Of a stretch of DNA of 64,000 nt, positions 63,611 through 64,000 are shown in pieces. Under the pieces are notes generated by a model. The model searched no databases. It was not told the DNA's origin and saw only the letters and a list, made by a program, of their open reading frames with translations. The stretch is from JANSWY01 sp965267245. GTDB taxonomy: Bacteria; Bacteroidota; Bacteroidia; Cytophagales; Cyclobacteriaceae. Position numbers and translations under genes: made by a program. Position 1 is the stretch's first letter; each line of letters starts with the position of its first letter. The stretch lies in the NCBI GenBank assembly GCA_965267245.1, contig OZ253939.1, forward strand, positions 5,766,001 through 5,830,000. The letters run 5' to 3'.

Positions 63611-64000
63611 TGACAGGACCAGCAAACCATAGCGATTTAATTGACAGCTACCTGAGCGGCAGAATGAATTCCAGTGAACAGGCGGAATTTGAGATCATGC
63701 TCGAGTCTGATCCATTGTTGAAGGAAGAATTTAATTTTCAGCAGGACATAGTGGGTGGTTTAAAAGAATTTAGAAAGGACCAGTTGAAAAACCGACTCAA
63801 TCAGGTAACTGTGGGAGTTGGCATTACGGGTTTATTGATGAATTCTGGTATTGGGAAATTAGTGGCAGCAGTTGGTACTTTGGGACTTATAGGAATTGGC
63901 GCTTATGTCTATGTGGCTGATGTGATTCCTGTTTTTATTGAAGAAGAGCCTGTTGTTATTGAAAAAATCGATCAAGCAATTAATTCACCAAAAAGAGAAG
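63610..64000 (+). CDS. Membrane anti-sigma-like protein, N-terminal part (cut by window end)
   Basis: 130 codons open to the right edge, starting at the ATG that overlaps the sigma stop (TAATG). An N-terminal cytosolic part (LIDSYLSGRMNSSEQAEFEI, then LESDPLLKEEFNFQQD) has the DUF-type anti-sigma look of Bacteroidota partners. One membrane helix follows at about residues 88-106 (VAAVGTLGLIGIGAYVYVA). The remaining, presumably periplasmic, part is outside the window. Translational coupling to the sigma gene supports the role. Confidence 0.75.
   Translation, partial: MTGPANHSDLIDSYLSGRMNSSEQAEFEIMLESDPLLKEEFNFQQDIVGGLKEFRKDQLKNRLNQVTVGVGITGLLMNSGIGKLVAAVGTLGLIGIGAYVYVADVIPVFIEEEPVVIEKIDQAINSPKRE

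Noticed and set aside
1..64000. CRISPR array, insertion sequence, prophage, tRNA or rRNA genes
   Set aside because: I looked for regularly spaced repeats, transposase/integrase motifs and tRNA-like or rRNA sequence in all gaps and found none, although cas6 made an array worth looking for.

Overview
The window is AT-rich, densely coding DNA that looks like the chromosome of a free-living, probably marine member of the Bacteroidota (Cytophagales-like). Supporting evidence is a PorX-type regulator and a plug protein of the type IX secretion system (T9SS), the fused LpxC/FabZ gene, weak or absent Shine-Dalgarno sequences, several exact Bacteroidota -7 promoter boxes (TAnnTTTG), a cytosolic-TM-barrel protein next to an ECF sigma gene, a PadR/FtsX-permease pair, and a ligase-associated Lhr-type helicase with PdeM. 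I see no rRNA, tRNA, CRISPR array, insertion sequence, integrase or prophage. The content is largely core and catabolic chromosome.

Layout. 1-6 kb: the end of an AI-2E-type permease, ychF, a stand-alone cas6, a convergent T9SS plug lipoprotein, and an ECF sigma factor with an overlapping membrane/barrel partner. 6-16 kb: a large DUF5916-type outer-membrane protein, a two-gene carboxynorspermidine/carboxyspermidine polyamine module, a DnaQ-GIY-YIG fusion, a first 4-hydroxyphenylpyruvate dioxygenase (HPPD), and deoC-acyP. 16-24 kb: a leftward lipid A operon (lpxC/fabZ, lpxA, ABC ATPase) with an HD hydrolase, then a rightward tightly overlapped porX-tsaE-ald operon. 24-31 kb: a leftward padR-permease pair, valS, an RDD protein and an Lrp regulator. 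31-38 kb: a Glu/Leu/Phe/Val dehydrogenase leading into tyrosine/homogentisate catabolism (hmgA, second HPPD, fahA, flavin reductase) and an FkbM methyltransferase. 38-43 kb: an epimerase and APS reductase, then a small membrane-protein/regulator/creD/ferritin-like cluster.

43-55 kb: a tricorn-like protease, a CrtI-family oxidoreductase, PTPS and GTP cyclohydrolase I, a GMC flavoprotein with a small Tat-type partner, an FtsX-type permease, and a lipoprotein gene broken by a frameshift. 55-64 kb: a GC-richer structured spacer, a K+-dependent membrane pyrophosphatase, an unrecognised polytopic membrane protein, an Lhr-like helicase with DUF2147 and PdeM, and a second ECF sigma/anti-sigma pair cut by the right edge.

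The strongest non-textbook signals are these: a shared palindrome upstream of both the membrane gene at 39832 and creD, with a winged-helix regulator gene between them; repeated operator-like sequences in front of padR; cas6 with no CRISPR around it; two HPPD paralogues under different promoters; a DnaQ protein whose GIY-YIG domain has lost its catalytic residues; and a structured GC-rich block at about 55.1 kb. I see no large unknown multi-gene defence or mobile system.
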